DNA from: CAXMPK01 sp964195405
Lineage (GTDB): Bacteria; Actinomycetota; Acidimicrobiia; Spongiisociales; ZC4RG35
Length of the DNA stretch: 53,774 bases
Direction: 5' to 3'
NCBI GenBank assembly: GCA_964195405.1
Contig: CAXMPK010000076.1
Location: 1-53,774, forward strand
Below the pieces are notes generated by a model that saw only the letters and a list, made by a program, of their open reading frames with translations, had not been told where the DNA came from and did not search any database. Shown here one piece after another: positions 24,806 to 33,019 of this stretch (its first letter is position 1; each line of letters opens with the position of its first letter). The translations under genes and the position numbers were made by a program.

Positions 24806-25559
24806 GAAGACTCAGGTCGAGGGTCTTTGGGAGACCTTCAAGGCCTCCGGCGACGCTGACACCCGCGAACGACTGATCCTCCACTACGCACCCTTGGTGA
24901 AGTACGTGGCTGGTCGTGTGGGTGCCGGTCTGCCCCGTTCGGTCGATCAGAACGATCTCGCCAGCTACGGCCTTTTCGGCCTCATCGATGCCATCGACAA
25001 GTTTGAGCCCGATCGTGGCTTCAAATTTGAGACCTATGCGATCAATCGAATCAAGGGAGCAATCCTCGACGAGCTTCGTGCCCTCGACTGGGTGCCTCGC
25101 TCGGTTAGGTCACGAGCCCGACGAATTGAGACTGCCGTCGTCGAACTCGAGCACACGCTTCAGAGGACTCCGACCGAAGACGAATTGGCGTTCAACCTGG
25201 AAATGGAAGTCGACGAGCTGAATGATGCCCTCGCCGAAATCGGGCGGTCGGGTATCGCCGCACTCGACGAGTTCGTGTCCGGTGATTCACAGACATCGAT
25301 GGGGGAGATGCTTTCCGATCCAAGCGGCATCTCACCGGAGGCGGTGTTTCAAAGCGAAGAGACACGCAGAGGTCTGGTCGATGCGATCAACAGACTCCCT
25401 GAAAGGGAAAGACTTGTTGTCACCCTCTATTACTACGAGGGCATGACGCTCAACGAGATCGGTGACGTACTCGGCGTCACCGAATCCCGAGTCTGTCAGA
25501 TTCATGCCAAAACCATGATGTCGCTGCGCAATCGTCTCGGCGATCCTGCCTGGGGCTGA
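24780..25559 (+). CDS. whiG: RNA polymerase sigma factor, WhiG/FliA (sigma-28) type
   Basis: A 259-residue sigma factor with regions 2, 3 and 4. Region 2 reads APLVKYVAGRVGAGLPRSVD, DLASYGLFGLIDAIDKFEP and FETYAINRIKGAILDELRAL; region 3 has VELEHTLQRTPTEDELAFNL; region 4 has RERLVVTLYYYEGMTLNEIG and a VTESRVCQIHAK recognition helix. In Streptomyces WhiG controls the switch to sporulation and in motile species FliA controls flagella. No flagellar, chemotaxis or sporulation gene lies nearby. ATG 24780 is inside the end of xerC, so the two are cotranscribed. Confidence 0.93.
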   Translation: MTEATHEPEKTQVEGLWETFKASGDADTRERLILHYAPLVKYVAGRVGAGLPRSVDQNDLASYGLFGLIDAIDKFEPDRGFKFETYAINRIKGAILDELRALDWVPRSVRSRARRIETAVVELEHTLQRTPTEDELAFNLEMEVDELNDALAEIGRSGIAALDEFVSGDSQTSMGEMLSDPSGISPEAVFQSEETRRGLVDAINRLPERERLVVTLYYYEGMTLNEIGDVLGVTESRVCQIHAKTMMSLRNRLGDPAWG

Positions 25560-25582
25560 TCGACCACAGTTCACATCAGGGT

Positions 25583-26722
25583 TTAGTTCTCGATCATCGC
25601 CAAGGCGAACTCGATTTCTTCGAGAGTCTCTGACACGGTTTCCCGGGCAAGAGCTTGCTCCAACTCGATGCGGGCATCGGATCTCAATGATCTGGCCAAT
25701 GCCCATATCGCATGCGATCTGATCATGGAGGAGCGATGTGTGGTGTGTGTTCGGATCGCCGATAGGGCGGCTATCTCGCCCGAGTTACCAGCCGCCACCA
25801 GGATATTTCGTCGCAGAAACCGAGGGTCGCGTCGCGGCACGTACCACCAGTGGAATCGCTCGAGCAGTTCCTCATCATCAGTGGCGAGCAACTCGTCGAA
25901 TTCCAACGGATTCGACCGGTTGGGAGTTGTGCCAAGGGCTCGTTGACCGGGCGGGCATGAGGTGAGACATTCGTCACATCCATAGATTCGACGTCCGATG
26001 TGGGGGCGGATCCAGCGAGGGAGAGAACCGGGGGTTTGCAGCCAGGTGGAGATGCACTTGGAGGCATCGAGACCAGATGAGGTGATGGCGCCGGTTGGGC
26101 ATGCAGGAATGCATGCCACGCAGGTTCCGCAATCCCGAATCATCGGCTGTGTCGTGTCCAGCTTCACGTCAGTCACCACAGAACCAAGCAGCATCCATGG
26201 TCCATGACCGGGAGCAAGCACCATTGTGCTCTTTCCGATCCACCCGAGGCCGGCTCGAGCAGCAGCAGCACGATCGACGAGCCGGTTGTCGTCGATCAGT
26301 ATCTCAGCCCGGTGGCCGGCGTTGGTCAGTTCGTCTCTGAGACGCTCAGCAACGCGGCGTACCGATCTGTAGTGGTCGCTGGTGGCAAATCGGCCCACCA
26401 TTGCCCCCGTGTCTGCGGGAGGGATCGTCTCGGTCAGATAGTTGTGAGCGAACACCACGATGCTGCGCGCCCACGAGAAGGACATTTCCACATTGGTGGC
26501 AACCACCGGTTCGTCATACGTGAAATGAAGAGGCCCTGCCATCCCCGTTGTTCGGTGCTCTCTGAGTGTGGCGAGGGATTCAGAGAATTGCGCGGACGTG
26601 GTCACGCCAAACCCGGCTGTACCCAGGCCAGTGGCCAAATCGCGGAGCGTTTCTGTGGTTACGACGTCATGGTCGATTACCCAAGAGTACGGGGCTTCCG
26701 TACAATTGCGCTCATCAAACAC
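25583..26722 (-). CDS. queG: Epoxyqueuosine reductase QueG
   Basis: A cobalamin and iron-sulfur enzyme that makes queuosine from epoxyqueuosine in tRNA. The catalytic region is LIDDNRLVDRAAAARAGLGW with the Asp in LVDR. Two [4Fe-4S] clusters are bound by CGTCVACIPACPTGA and CDECLTSCPPG. C-terminal HEAT-like repeats contact tRNA. The frame is open to 26860, but GTG 26722 (379 residues) avoids running through the rpsB leader; no in-frame ATG is near, so the exact start is unsure. The gene faces whiG (convergent, 23 bases apart). Confidence 0.92.
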   Translation of the reverse strand: MFDERNCTEAPYSWVIDHDVVTTETLRDLATGLGTAGFGVTTSAQFSESLATLREHRTTGMAGPLHFTYDEPVVATNVEMSFSWARSIVVFAHNYLTETIPPADTGAMVGRFATSDHYRSVRRVAERLRDELTNAGHRAEILIDDNRLVDRAAAARAGLGWIGKSTMVLAPGHGPWMLLGSVVTDVKLDTTQPMIRDCGTCVACIPACPTGAITSSGLDASKCISTWLQTPGSLPRWIRPHIGRRIYGCDECLTSCPPGQRALGTTPNRSNPLEFDELLATDDEELLERFHWWYVPRRDPRFLRRNILVAAGNSGEIAALSAIRTHTTHRSSMIRSHAIWALARSLRSDARIELEQALARETVSETLEEIEFALAMIEN

Positions 26723-26846
26723 GCCCGTTAACCCTTCATTGGTGCCTGCTTCTGCGAAGCAGGTTGAAGAAGGGCACCGCGGCCGCAACGCGGCCATCGT
26801 GGTGGGAGTCGTCCAACGGGCGGAGGAAACAACCAAAGGAGCAATT
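26701..26846 (+). promoter_or_regulatory. Promoter and structured leader of rpsB
   Basis: TACAAT (26701-26706) predicts a transcript from about 26713 and a leader of about 134 bases. It holds an 8-bp hairpin CCTGCTTC/GAAGCAGG (26745-26752 with 26756-26763, loop TGC) inside an outer GGTG/CACC pairing (26741-26744 with 26775-26778), and then a 6-bp hairpin GGCCGC/GCGGCC (26781-26786 with 26790-26795, loop AAC). The ribosome site AAAGGAG is at 26835-26841. Other bacteria regulate rpsB-tsf by uS2 binding its own leader; this is a candidate of that kind. Confidence 0.55.
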
Positions 26847-27572
26847 GTGCCTGAAGTCACAATGAAACAGCTCTTGGAGGCCGGCGTTCATTTCGGGCAT
26901 CAGACTCGACGCTGGAACCCCAAGATGCGTCCCTACATCTATGGGGAGCGCAACGGAATCCACATCATTGACCTCCGTCAGACGGTGACCCAGATCGCCG
27001 AGGCCATAGATTTTGCCAGGAACATCGCCATCGAGGGAGGGTCGATCCTCTTCGTCGGTACCAAGAAGCAGGCACAGGGTGCTGTCGCCCAAAACGCCAT
27101 TCGGGCCGGCCAGCCCTACGTCAACTATCGATGGCTCGGCGGGATGCTGACCAACTTCCGCACGATCCAGAAACGGGTCTTCTACATGCGCGAGCTCCGC
27201 CGCATGGAGGAGAGTGACGAGATGGACAGTCTTCCCAAGAAAGAGAGACTCCGACTTCGGCGCGAGCTGACCAAGCTCGAGGCGAACCTTGGTGGTGTTG
27301 CTGAGCTCAACAAGCTCCCAGACGCGGTATTCATCATCGACGTCAACACCGAGGAAACTGCGGTCAAGGAGGCTGATCGTCTTGGTCTTCCGATCATCGC
27401 GCTTGTCGACTCGAACTCCGATCCGGATGCAATCGACTACATCGTGTCCGGCAACGACGATGCGATTCGAGCGGCCGACCTGATTGCGGCTGCCATCGCC
27501 GACGCCATGATCGAGGGCAAGGAGATCGCTAAGAAGAAGAAGCCTGCCAAGGCTGAGAACGAAGAATCCTGA
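26847..27572 (+). CDS. rpsB: 30S ribosomal protein uS2
   Basis: A 241-residue small-subunit protein. The start is GTG 26847 (VPEVTMKQLLEAGVHFGHQT), five bases after AAAGGAG; the open frame continues upstream to 26568 but that part is the leader and the reverse of queG. Conserved blocks are RRWNPKMRPYIYGERNGIHI, LFVGTKKQAQ, RWLGGMLTNFRTI and LGLPIIALVDSNSDP. The C-terminus is Lys/Glu-rich. It is followed by tsf three bases later, the universal order. Confidence 0.98.
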   Translation: MPEVTMKQLLEAGVHFGHQTRRWNPKMRPYIYGERNGIHIIDLRQTVTQIAEAIDFARNIAIEGGSILFVGTKKQAQGAVAQNAIRAGQPYVNYRWLGGMLTNFRTIQKRVFYMRELRRMEESDEMDSLPKKERLRLRRELTKLEANLGGVAELNKLPDAVFIIDVNTEETAVKEADRLGLPIIALVDSNSDPDAIDYIVSGNDDAIRAADLIAAAIADAMIEGKEIAKKKKPAKAENEES

Positions 27573-27575
27573 GCG

Positions 27576-28187
27576 ATGACGGATTTCACAGCGCAGGACG
27601 TCCAAACTCTCCGCAGCGAGGCAGGTGTCGGGATGATGGACGCCAAGAATGCTCTCACCGACGCCGACGGCGACCTCGACAAGGCGTTTGAGCTTCTCCG
27701 TGAACGCGGTCAGGCCAAGATGGCCAAACGCAGCGAACGCGAGGCCAACGAAGGAGTGATCGGCAGTTACATCCACATCCAGAATGAACGCCCGACGATG
27801 GGTGTCCTCATCGAGCTTGTCTGCGAGACGGACTTCGTTGCGAAGAGTCGAGAGTTTCGAGAGACGGCAGACGACATCGCGATGCATGTCAGCTGGGCCG
27901 ACCCGGAGTGGGTCACACAGGGCGAAGTTGATGAGGCCAAAAGGGCCAAAGAGCGAGAGCTGATCGGACGGCAGGCCGAAGCAGAAGGCAAGCCTGCCGA
28001 TGTCATCGATCGGATAGTGGACGGCAAGATCGAGTCCTGGCTCAAAGAGAACGTCCTATACGACCAGAAATTCGTCAACGCCGAGAAGTACGAGGGCACC
28101 GTCGGCGATATGGTCGGTGCTCTTGCATCGAAGATGGGTGAGAACATCGCGGTGCGGCGCATTGCCCGGATGGCAATAGCCGGCTAG
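27576..28187 (+). CDS. tsf: Elongation factor Ts (short form)
   Basis: The nucleotide exchange factor of EF-Tu. The N-terminal UBA-like part has LRSEAGVGMMDAKNALTDAD, and the core has ELVCETDFVAKSREF (TDFVA motif contacts EF-Tu) and the C-terminal block LYDQKFV. At 203 residues it is the short type, with one core subdomain reduced, as in Thermus and some actinobacteria, rather than the roughly 280-residue E. coli type. The following gene is pyrH, the standard order. Confidence 0.97.
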   Translation: MTDFTAQDVQTLRSEAGVGMMDAKNALTDADGDLDKAFELLRERGQAKMAKRSEREANEGVIGSYIHIQNERPTMGVLIELVCETDFVAKSREFRETADDIAMHVSWADPEWVTQGEVDEAKRAKERELIGRQAEAEGKPADVIDRIVDGKIESWLKENVLYDQKFVNAEKYEGTVGDMVGALASKMGENIAVRRIARMAIAG

Positions 28188-28195
28188 GAGGCCAT

Positions 28196-28912
28196 TTGTC
28201 TGAATCCCCCAACCGACGTGTCCTGCTGAAGCTCTCAGGAGAGGCATTTGCCGATCCCTCGATCGGCTATGGCATCGACCCGCTGACGGTTCATCGCGTG
28301 GCCGAAGAGATGGCTGAGGCAGTTCAAGAGGGCGTGGAAGTTGCGGTGGTCGTGGGTGGAGGAAACATCTTCCGTGGAGTCTCCCAAGCGGCCAAAGGCA
28401 TGGACGCGGCCACGGCCGACTACATGGGAATGTTGGCAACTGTCATTAACGCGCTTGCCCTTCGCGATGCTTTGGAAAACGTCGATGTTGATACTCGGGT
28501 GCAGAGCGCGATAACCATGCAGGAGCTGGCCGAGCCCTATATCCGCCTCCGTGCGATCAGGCATCTGGAGAAGGGTCGGGTTGTCATTTTTGCCGGAGGC
28601 ACCGGCAACCCATTTTTCACAACGGACACGACTGCTGCCCTCCGAGCAATCGAGATAAACGCCGCCAGTCTGCTCAAGGCTTCGATGGTCGACGGGATTT
28701 ATGACTCTGACCCCGCACACAACAAAAACGCCAATCGTCTCACTGAACTGTCATACATGGAGTTCATTGCCGGGGAACTCCGGGTGATGGACACCACCGC
28801 CGTTACGATGTGCAAAGAGCACGAAGTCCCGATTCACGTCTTCGATATGAATGTGCCTGGCAACATCGTCAAGGCTGTTCGGGGCGATCAAATCGGCACC
28901 GTGGTCCACTGA
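28196..28912 (+). CDS. pyrH: UMP kinase
   Basis: A 238-residue bacterial UMP kinase of the amino acid kinase fold, converting UMP to UDP. It shows RVLLKLSGEAF, VAVVVGGGNIFRG, FAGGTGNPFFTTDTTAALRA and KASMVDGIYDSDP. The start is TTG 28196 with GGAGG upstream, eight bases after tsf. The protein is hexameric and feedback-controlled by UTP in relatives. Confidence 0.97.
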   Translation: MSESPNRRVLLKLSGEAFADPSIGYGIDPLTVHRVAEEMAEAVQEGVEVAVVVGGGNIFRGVSQAAKGMDAATADYMGMLATVINALALRDALENVDVDTRVQSAITMQELAEPYIRLRAIRHLEKGRVVIFAGGTGNPFFTTDTTAALRAIEINAASLLKASMVDGIYDSDPAHNKNANRLTELSYMEFIAGELRVMDTTAVTMCKEHEVPIHVFDMNVPGNIVKAVRGDQIGTVVH

Positions 28913-28926
28913 GGAGTTATGAAGGA

Positions 28927-29478
28927 ATGATCAGCGATCTCTTGGTCGAAGCCGAGCACAGGATGGAATTGGCGGCTGATCACGTCGCCAATGAGTTCTC
29001 AACTGTCCGCACCGGCCGAGCCAACCCGCAACTCCTTCATCGCATCACCGTTGACTACTACGGGACACCGACTCCGCTCCAGCAACTTGCGTCGATAGCG
29101 GTCCCCGAGCCGCGTCTTTTGGTGGTGACACCCTTTGATCAGTCGACAGTCACCGACATCGAGCGATCGATCCAGAATTCCGACCTCGGCCTGAACCCCA
29201 CCGACGATGGCATCGTCATCCGGATCGCTTTCCCCCCGCTCACCGAGGAAAGACGACAGGAACTCATCAAGGTGGTTCACCGTATGGCGGAGGAGGGCCG
29301 AGTGGCGGTGAGGAACGTCCGTCGCCACTCCAAGAGCGATATGGAGGCCCTCCATGGCGAGATCTCCGATGACGACATCCACCGCGGCGAAGACGAGCTT
29401 CAGAAAGTCACCGACCAATGGGTCGAGAGGATCGACACTCTGATGGGCAACAAAGAAGAAGAATTGGCAGAGATCTGA
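28927..29478 (+). CDS. frr: Ribosome recycling factor
   Basis: A 183-residue factor that splits post-termination ribosomes with EF-G. ATG 28927 (MISDLLVEAEHRMELAADHV) is followed by FSTVRTGRANPQLLHRITVD, YGTPTPLQQLASI and RNVRRHSKSDMEAL; an open frame upstream overlaps pyrH and is not used. The stop TGA shares its last A with the cdsA ATG. Confidence 0.97.
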   Translation: MISDLLVEAEHRMELAADHVANEFSTVRTGRANPQLLHRITVDYYGTPTPLQQLASIAVPEPRLLVVTPFDQSTVTDIERSIQNSDLGLNPTDDGIVIRIAFPPLTEERRQELIKVVHRMAEEGRVAVRNVRRHSKSDMEALHGEISDDDIHRGEDELQKVTDQWVERIDTLMGNKEEELAEI

Positions 29479-30767
29479 TGCCTGATCAAGGTTCCGACGG
29501 GCCCGAAGACCGTGGTTTCAGACGGCCATGGGAGGCCAACGAAGATGCTGACACCGTTGAGGAGACCGCCAAGGTCGTGCCTCTTCCCGGCCTAGAGGAG
29601 CCAGAGAGCGAACAAGAACCTGCAGACGATGTCCCTACGACCGCTGACAAAATGATGGTGGACGCATCGGATCAAGAGTCAGAGGTTTCGGACCAACCCG
29701 ACTCGCAGTCGGGGGTCGATTGGGATTCGATGGTCAAGGGATCCCCAGAGATCGACGAGTTCACTTCGGAGGAATACCTCTCAGCCACAACCCAGGAGTA
29801 TCAAGGTTTGGCCGCCGAGGTGACCAAGGCCTCAGAAGCCGAATGGGAACAGCAGGCGGTGGCCGCCGCGGTTCCCGGAGTCGAGAGCGGCCTTGTTGGT
29901 TTTGAAGACGTCGGTGGAGCGGCCACCCAGTCAGAGGAATCGTACGAGGCCATCGAACAGGCGGCTTCTTCTGACCTGACGATGCGCATTGCATCAGCCC
30001 TTGTCATCTTCGGGCTTTTCGTGGGGAGTTTGCTGCTTGGCGGTTGGTGGTTCTCGGCCTTTGTGATTCTCGTCATGGTCGTGGCGGTTGGGGAGTTCTA
30101 TGCCACGCTTCGCGTAGTCGAGTATCGACCGCTGGCGTTGTTCGGGCTTCTGGGTGTGACGCTGATTGGTGTGGGTGCCCACAATTGGGGTCCACCCGCC
30201 ATCGGTGGGTGGGCGGCATTCATGATCGCTGCCACAGTGCTGTTTTTCGCGATAACGCCGCGTGGGAGGCCACTGGAGAATGCATCGGTCACTATTCTCG
30301 GAATGGCCTGGGTTGGCATGTTGGCTTTTGCCATCCCGTTCGCCGCCGGCCCGCATCCGATCGCCTACATCATGTTCCTGGTGTTGTTGATCGCCCTGAA
30401 CGACATCGGTGCCTATTTTGTCGGCAAGGCATTTGGCCGGCGCAAATTGGCCCCAGTGGTGTCACCCGCCAAAACTGTCGAGGGGTTTGTCGGTGGTCTC
30501 ATTGTGAGTGCCATCGCCGCTTCGGTTCTGGTGACATTCCCGGCTTGGGAGACGATCGGTTTGGCAAAGGGACTGGTCGCGGCCCTTGTGATCGGCATCT
30601 TTGTTCCTCTGGGTGACCTGGGTGAGTCGATGGTCAAGCGATCGATCGATGTCAAGGACATGGGTTCGGTGCTTCCCGGTCATGGGGGGATGCTTGACCG
30701 AATCGACGGCTTCCTTTTCGCAGTTCCTGCTGTCTACATCCTGTTCAGGGCGTTCGGTCTGCTGTGA
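29478..30767 (+). CDS. cdsA: Phosphatidate cytidylyltransferase with acidic N-terminal extension
   Basis: CdsA makes CDP-diacylglycerol from phosphatidate and CTP for phospholipid synthesis. The C-terminal 270 residues have about eight transmembrane helices and the signature SMVKRSIDVKDMGSVLPGHG with the catalytic Asp pair. Ahead of them is a hydrophilic region of about 165 residues rich in Glu, Asp, Ser and Gln (for example TVEETAKVVPLPGLEEPESE), predicted to be cytoplasmic and disordered. Total length is 429 residues against about 280-300 in most species. ATG 29478 overlaps the frr stop by one base. It ends as GTGA into dxr. Confidence 0.95.
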   Translation: MPDQGSDGPEDRGFRRPWEANEDADTVEETAKVVPLPGLEEPESEQEPADDVPTTADKMMVDASDQESEVSDQPDSQSGVDWDSMVKGSPEIDEFTSEEYLSATTQEYQGLAAEVTKASEAEWEQQAVAAAVPGVESGLVGFEDVGGAATQSEESYEAIEQAASSDLTMRIASALVIFGLFVGSLLLGGWWFSAFVILVMVVAVGEFYATLRVVEYRPLALFGLLGVTLIGVGAHNWGPPAIGGWAAFMIAATVLFFAITPRGRPLENASVTILGMAWVGMLAFAIPFAAGPHPIAYIMFLVLLIALNDIGAYFVGKAFGRRKLAPVVSPAKTVEGFVGGLIVSAIAASVLVTFPAWETIGLAKGLVAALVIGIFVPLGDLGESMVKRSIDVKDMGSVLPGHGGMLDRIDGFLFAVPAVYILFRAFGLL

Positions 30768-31906
30768 GCGCGCCTGTCGTCGTCCTCGGGGCGACCGGCT
30801 CAATTGGCACTCAGACTCTCGAGGTGGCCAATTCTCTCGGGATTGAAGTCGCGGCTCTCGCCGCCGGGAAGCCATCGGAGGGATTTGCCGAGATTGTCGC
30901 TAGATATCCCGACGCGGCTGTGGCGGTTGCCGGAGGTTCAAATGACGAACGTGAAGTCTTCGGGGGGCGGATCGGTCGAACCATTGGCTTCGGTGCCGAT
31001 GAAGTGGTTGCCCTGGCAGCGATTCCGGGAGCCACCGTCATCAACGGGATCGTGGGAGCGGCAGGTTTGCGATCCAGTGTCGCCACGCTCGAGGCGGGGA
31101 ATCGTCTCGCATTAGCCAACAAGGAGAGCCTGGTAGCCGGTGGTCCAGTGGTAAAGAAGGCCCTTGCCGGCGGTGGTGAGATGGTTCCGGTGGACTCCGA
31201 ACACTCCGCCCTATACCAATGTCTCGCTGGCGAGCCCGCCGAGGCGGTGGCGCGATTGATGCTGACCGCATCTGGAGGTCCATTCCGGGGGAGAGATCGA
31301 GCTTCGCTCGCAGATGTCACACCCGATGAGGCACTGAATCACCCGACATGGGAGATGGGGCGTCGTGTCACTATCGACTCGGCGACGATGTTCAACAAAG
31401 GGCTCGAAGTCATCGAAGCCCACTTTCTCTTTGACATCCCCTACGACCGTATCGACGTGGTGATTCATCCCCAGTCGATATTGCACTCGGCGGTGGAGTT
31501 CGTCGACGGGTCCTGGAAAGGGCACATCGGACAACCTGACATGCGAATTCCGATTCAGTATGCCCTAACTGCACCGGAACGGCTGGCGTCGCCTGCGGAG
31601 CCTTTCACTTTGGCTGGTCTCAGCTTGGACTTCGAAGAACCGGATCGTGAAGCCTTCCCCGCGCTGGACATCGCCTATGAGGCAGGACGTCAGGGCGGTT
31701 CCAGTCCGGCGACGCTCAACGCCGCGGACGAAGTTGCCGTCGAGGCATTCCTCCAGGGGAGACTTGGGTTTCTCGGTATTACGGAAGTGGTTTCTCAGAC
31801 CGTCGAAAGCATCGAGTGGCGAGAGGTGACGACGGTCGATGAAGTTCTCGACGTAGACCGAGAAGCCCGCGCCATTGCTGTGGCATTAGCAGCAAGCGCG
31901 TGCTGA
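30764..31906 (+). CDS. dxr: 1-deoxy-D-xylulose 5-phosphate reductoisomerase
   Basis: A 380-residue enzyme of the MEP isoprenoid pathway that converts DXP to MEP with NADPH. Landmarks are VLGATGSIGTQTLEV (NADPH loop), LANKESLVAGG, VDSEHSALYQCL (metal-site Asp and Glu), LTASGGPFRG and WEMGRRVTIDSATMFNKGLE. The start is GTG 30764, overlapping the cdsA stop as GTGA. It lies two genes ahead of ispG, another MEP enzyme. Confidence 0.97.
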   Translation: MSAPVVVLGATGSIGTQTLEVANSLGIEVAALAAGKPSEGFAEIVARYPDAAVAVAGGSNDEREVFGGRIGRTIGFGADEVVALAAIPGATVINGIVGAAGLRSSVATLEAGNRLALANKESLVAGGPVVKKALAGGGEMVPVDSEHSALYQCLAGEPAEAVARLMLTASGGPFRGRDRASLADVTPDEALNHPTWEMGRRVTIDSATMFNKGLEVIEAHFLFDIPYDRIDVVIHPQSILHSAVEFVDGSWKGHIGQPDMRIPIQYALTAPERLASPAEPFTLAGLSLDFEEPDREAFPALDIAYEAGRQGGSSPATLNAADEVAVEAFLQGRLGFLGITEVVSQTVESIEWREVTTVDEVLDVDREARAIAVALAASAC

Positions 31907-31933
31907 CTACGGCCAAGTTGTCGGTAGCGTGAT

Positions 31934-33019
31934 GTGATGTTCGGTGGTTTTGCAGCGGCTTTTGCCATAGTTTTCTTTGTAACCGCACACGAGGCCGGTC
32001 ACTTCTTCGCGGCCAAGGCCGTCGGAATGAAAGCAACTCAGTTTTTCTTCGGATTCGGTCCCAAGATCTGGTCGACTCAAAGAGGGGAGACCGAATACGG
32101 CGTCAAGTGGATTCCCTTGGGTGGGTACGTACGCATCGTCGGCATGAACCCCCTCGAAGAAGTAGCTCCCGGGGATGCGGGTCGCACTTACCGGGAGAAG
32201 AAATTCTGGGAGAAGAGTGTTGTGGTTTTGGCGGGTGTCGGCATGAACTTCCTGCTCGCCTTTCTCATGTTTTACGGAATCCTGGTGATAAACGGCGTTC
32301 CCGGTGAGCCGATACCCGTTGTCGCTGTCGTGGTAGAGGATTCTCCGGCGGATGCCGCCGGTCTCGTTGAGGGCGACACCATCATTTCCATAAACGGGGA
32401 GTCGGTGACCGACTGGACCGACGCTACCGATGCCCTTGTCGCAGCAGGGCCGGGCTCAGCCGAGGTCGTGGTCGAACGCGAGGGCGAGACAGTCGCTATC
32501 GAAGCAGAGCTGGTTGAAAACGAAAACGTCCCAGGGGCAGGATTTCTCGGCGTGTCTCCTGTTGTCCCCCAAGAGGAAATCGGTCTCATCCAAGGGATCG
32601 GTCTTTCCGGACAGTTGGTCTGGGGTGCGATCACCGACACCTTCAATGCCCTGTTCAACATGATTCGGCCGTCTTCGATGGCCCAGTATATCGGGGTGTT
32701 TTTCGGTGATACCGACGTGGCACCGGAGATCCGGCCGGTGAGTCCGATAGGCATTGTTTCCATCGGGAGTCAGGTCGAGAACGCCGCCTTCTTTATCGGC
32801 ATACTGGCTTCCATCAACGTGATCCTGGCAACGATCAACCTTTTGCCATTCTTTCCACTCGACGGCGGCCATTTTGCCGTTGCGCTCTACGAGAAGATCA
32901 CAGGTCGTCAGGCCAATATCCGGCGTCTCGCACCTATTGCGGTTGCCGTGGTGGGTCTATTCATCTTCCTGGGTTTTGTGGCGATCATCCTCGACGTGAC
33001 CAACCCCATCAATCTTTAG
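31934..33019 (+). CDS. rseP: Site-2 protease RseP, PDZ-containing
   Basis: A 361-residue intramembrane zinc metalloprotease that cuts anti-sigma factors and remnant signal peptides. The zinc motif HEAGH is in FFVTAHEAGHFFAAKAVG near residue 20, and the third ligand is in NLLPFFPLDGGHFAVALYEK near residue 300. One PDZ domain (DSPADAAGLVEGDTIISING) sits between. There are about four transmembrane helices. Starts GTG 31934 and ATG 31937 are both possible. It overlaps ispG by one base. Confidence 0.95.
   Translation: MMFGGFAAAFAIVFFVTAHEAGHFFAAKAVGMKATQFFFGFGPKIWSTQRGETEYGVKWIPLGGYVRIVGMNPLEEVAPGDAGRTYREKKFWEKSVVVLAGVGMNFLLAFLMFYGILVINGVPGEPIPVVAVVVEDSPADAAGLVEGDTIISINGESVTDWTDATDALVAAGPGSAEVVVEREGETVAIEAELVENENVPGAGFLGVSPVVPQEEIGLIQGIGLSGQLVWGAITDTFNALFNMIRPSSMAQYIGVFFGDTDVAPEIRPVSPIGIVSIGSQVENAAFFIGILASINVILATINLLPFFPLDGGHFAVALYEKITGRQANIRRLAPIAVAVVGLFIFLGFVAIILDVTNPINL

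Noticed and set aside
26736..27887. Long minus-strand open frame opposite rpsB-tsf
   Set aside because: It mirrors two certain ribosomal genes and its product has no coherent domain.
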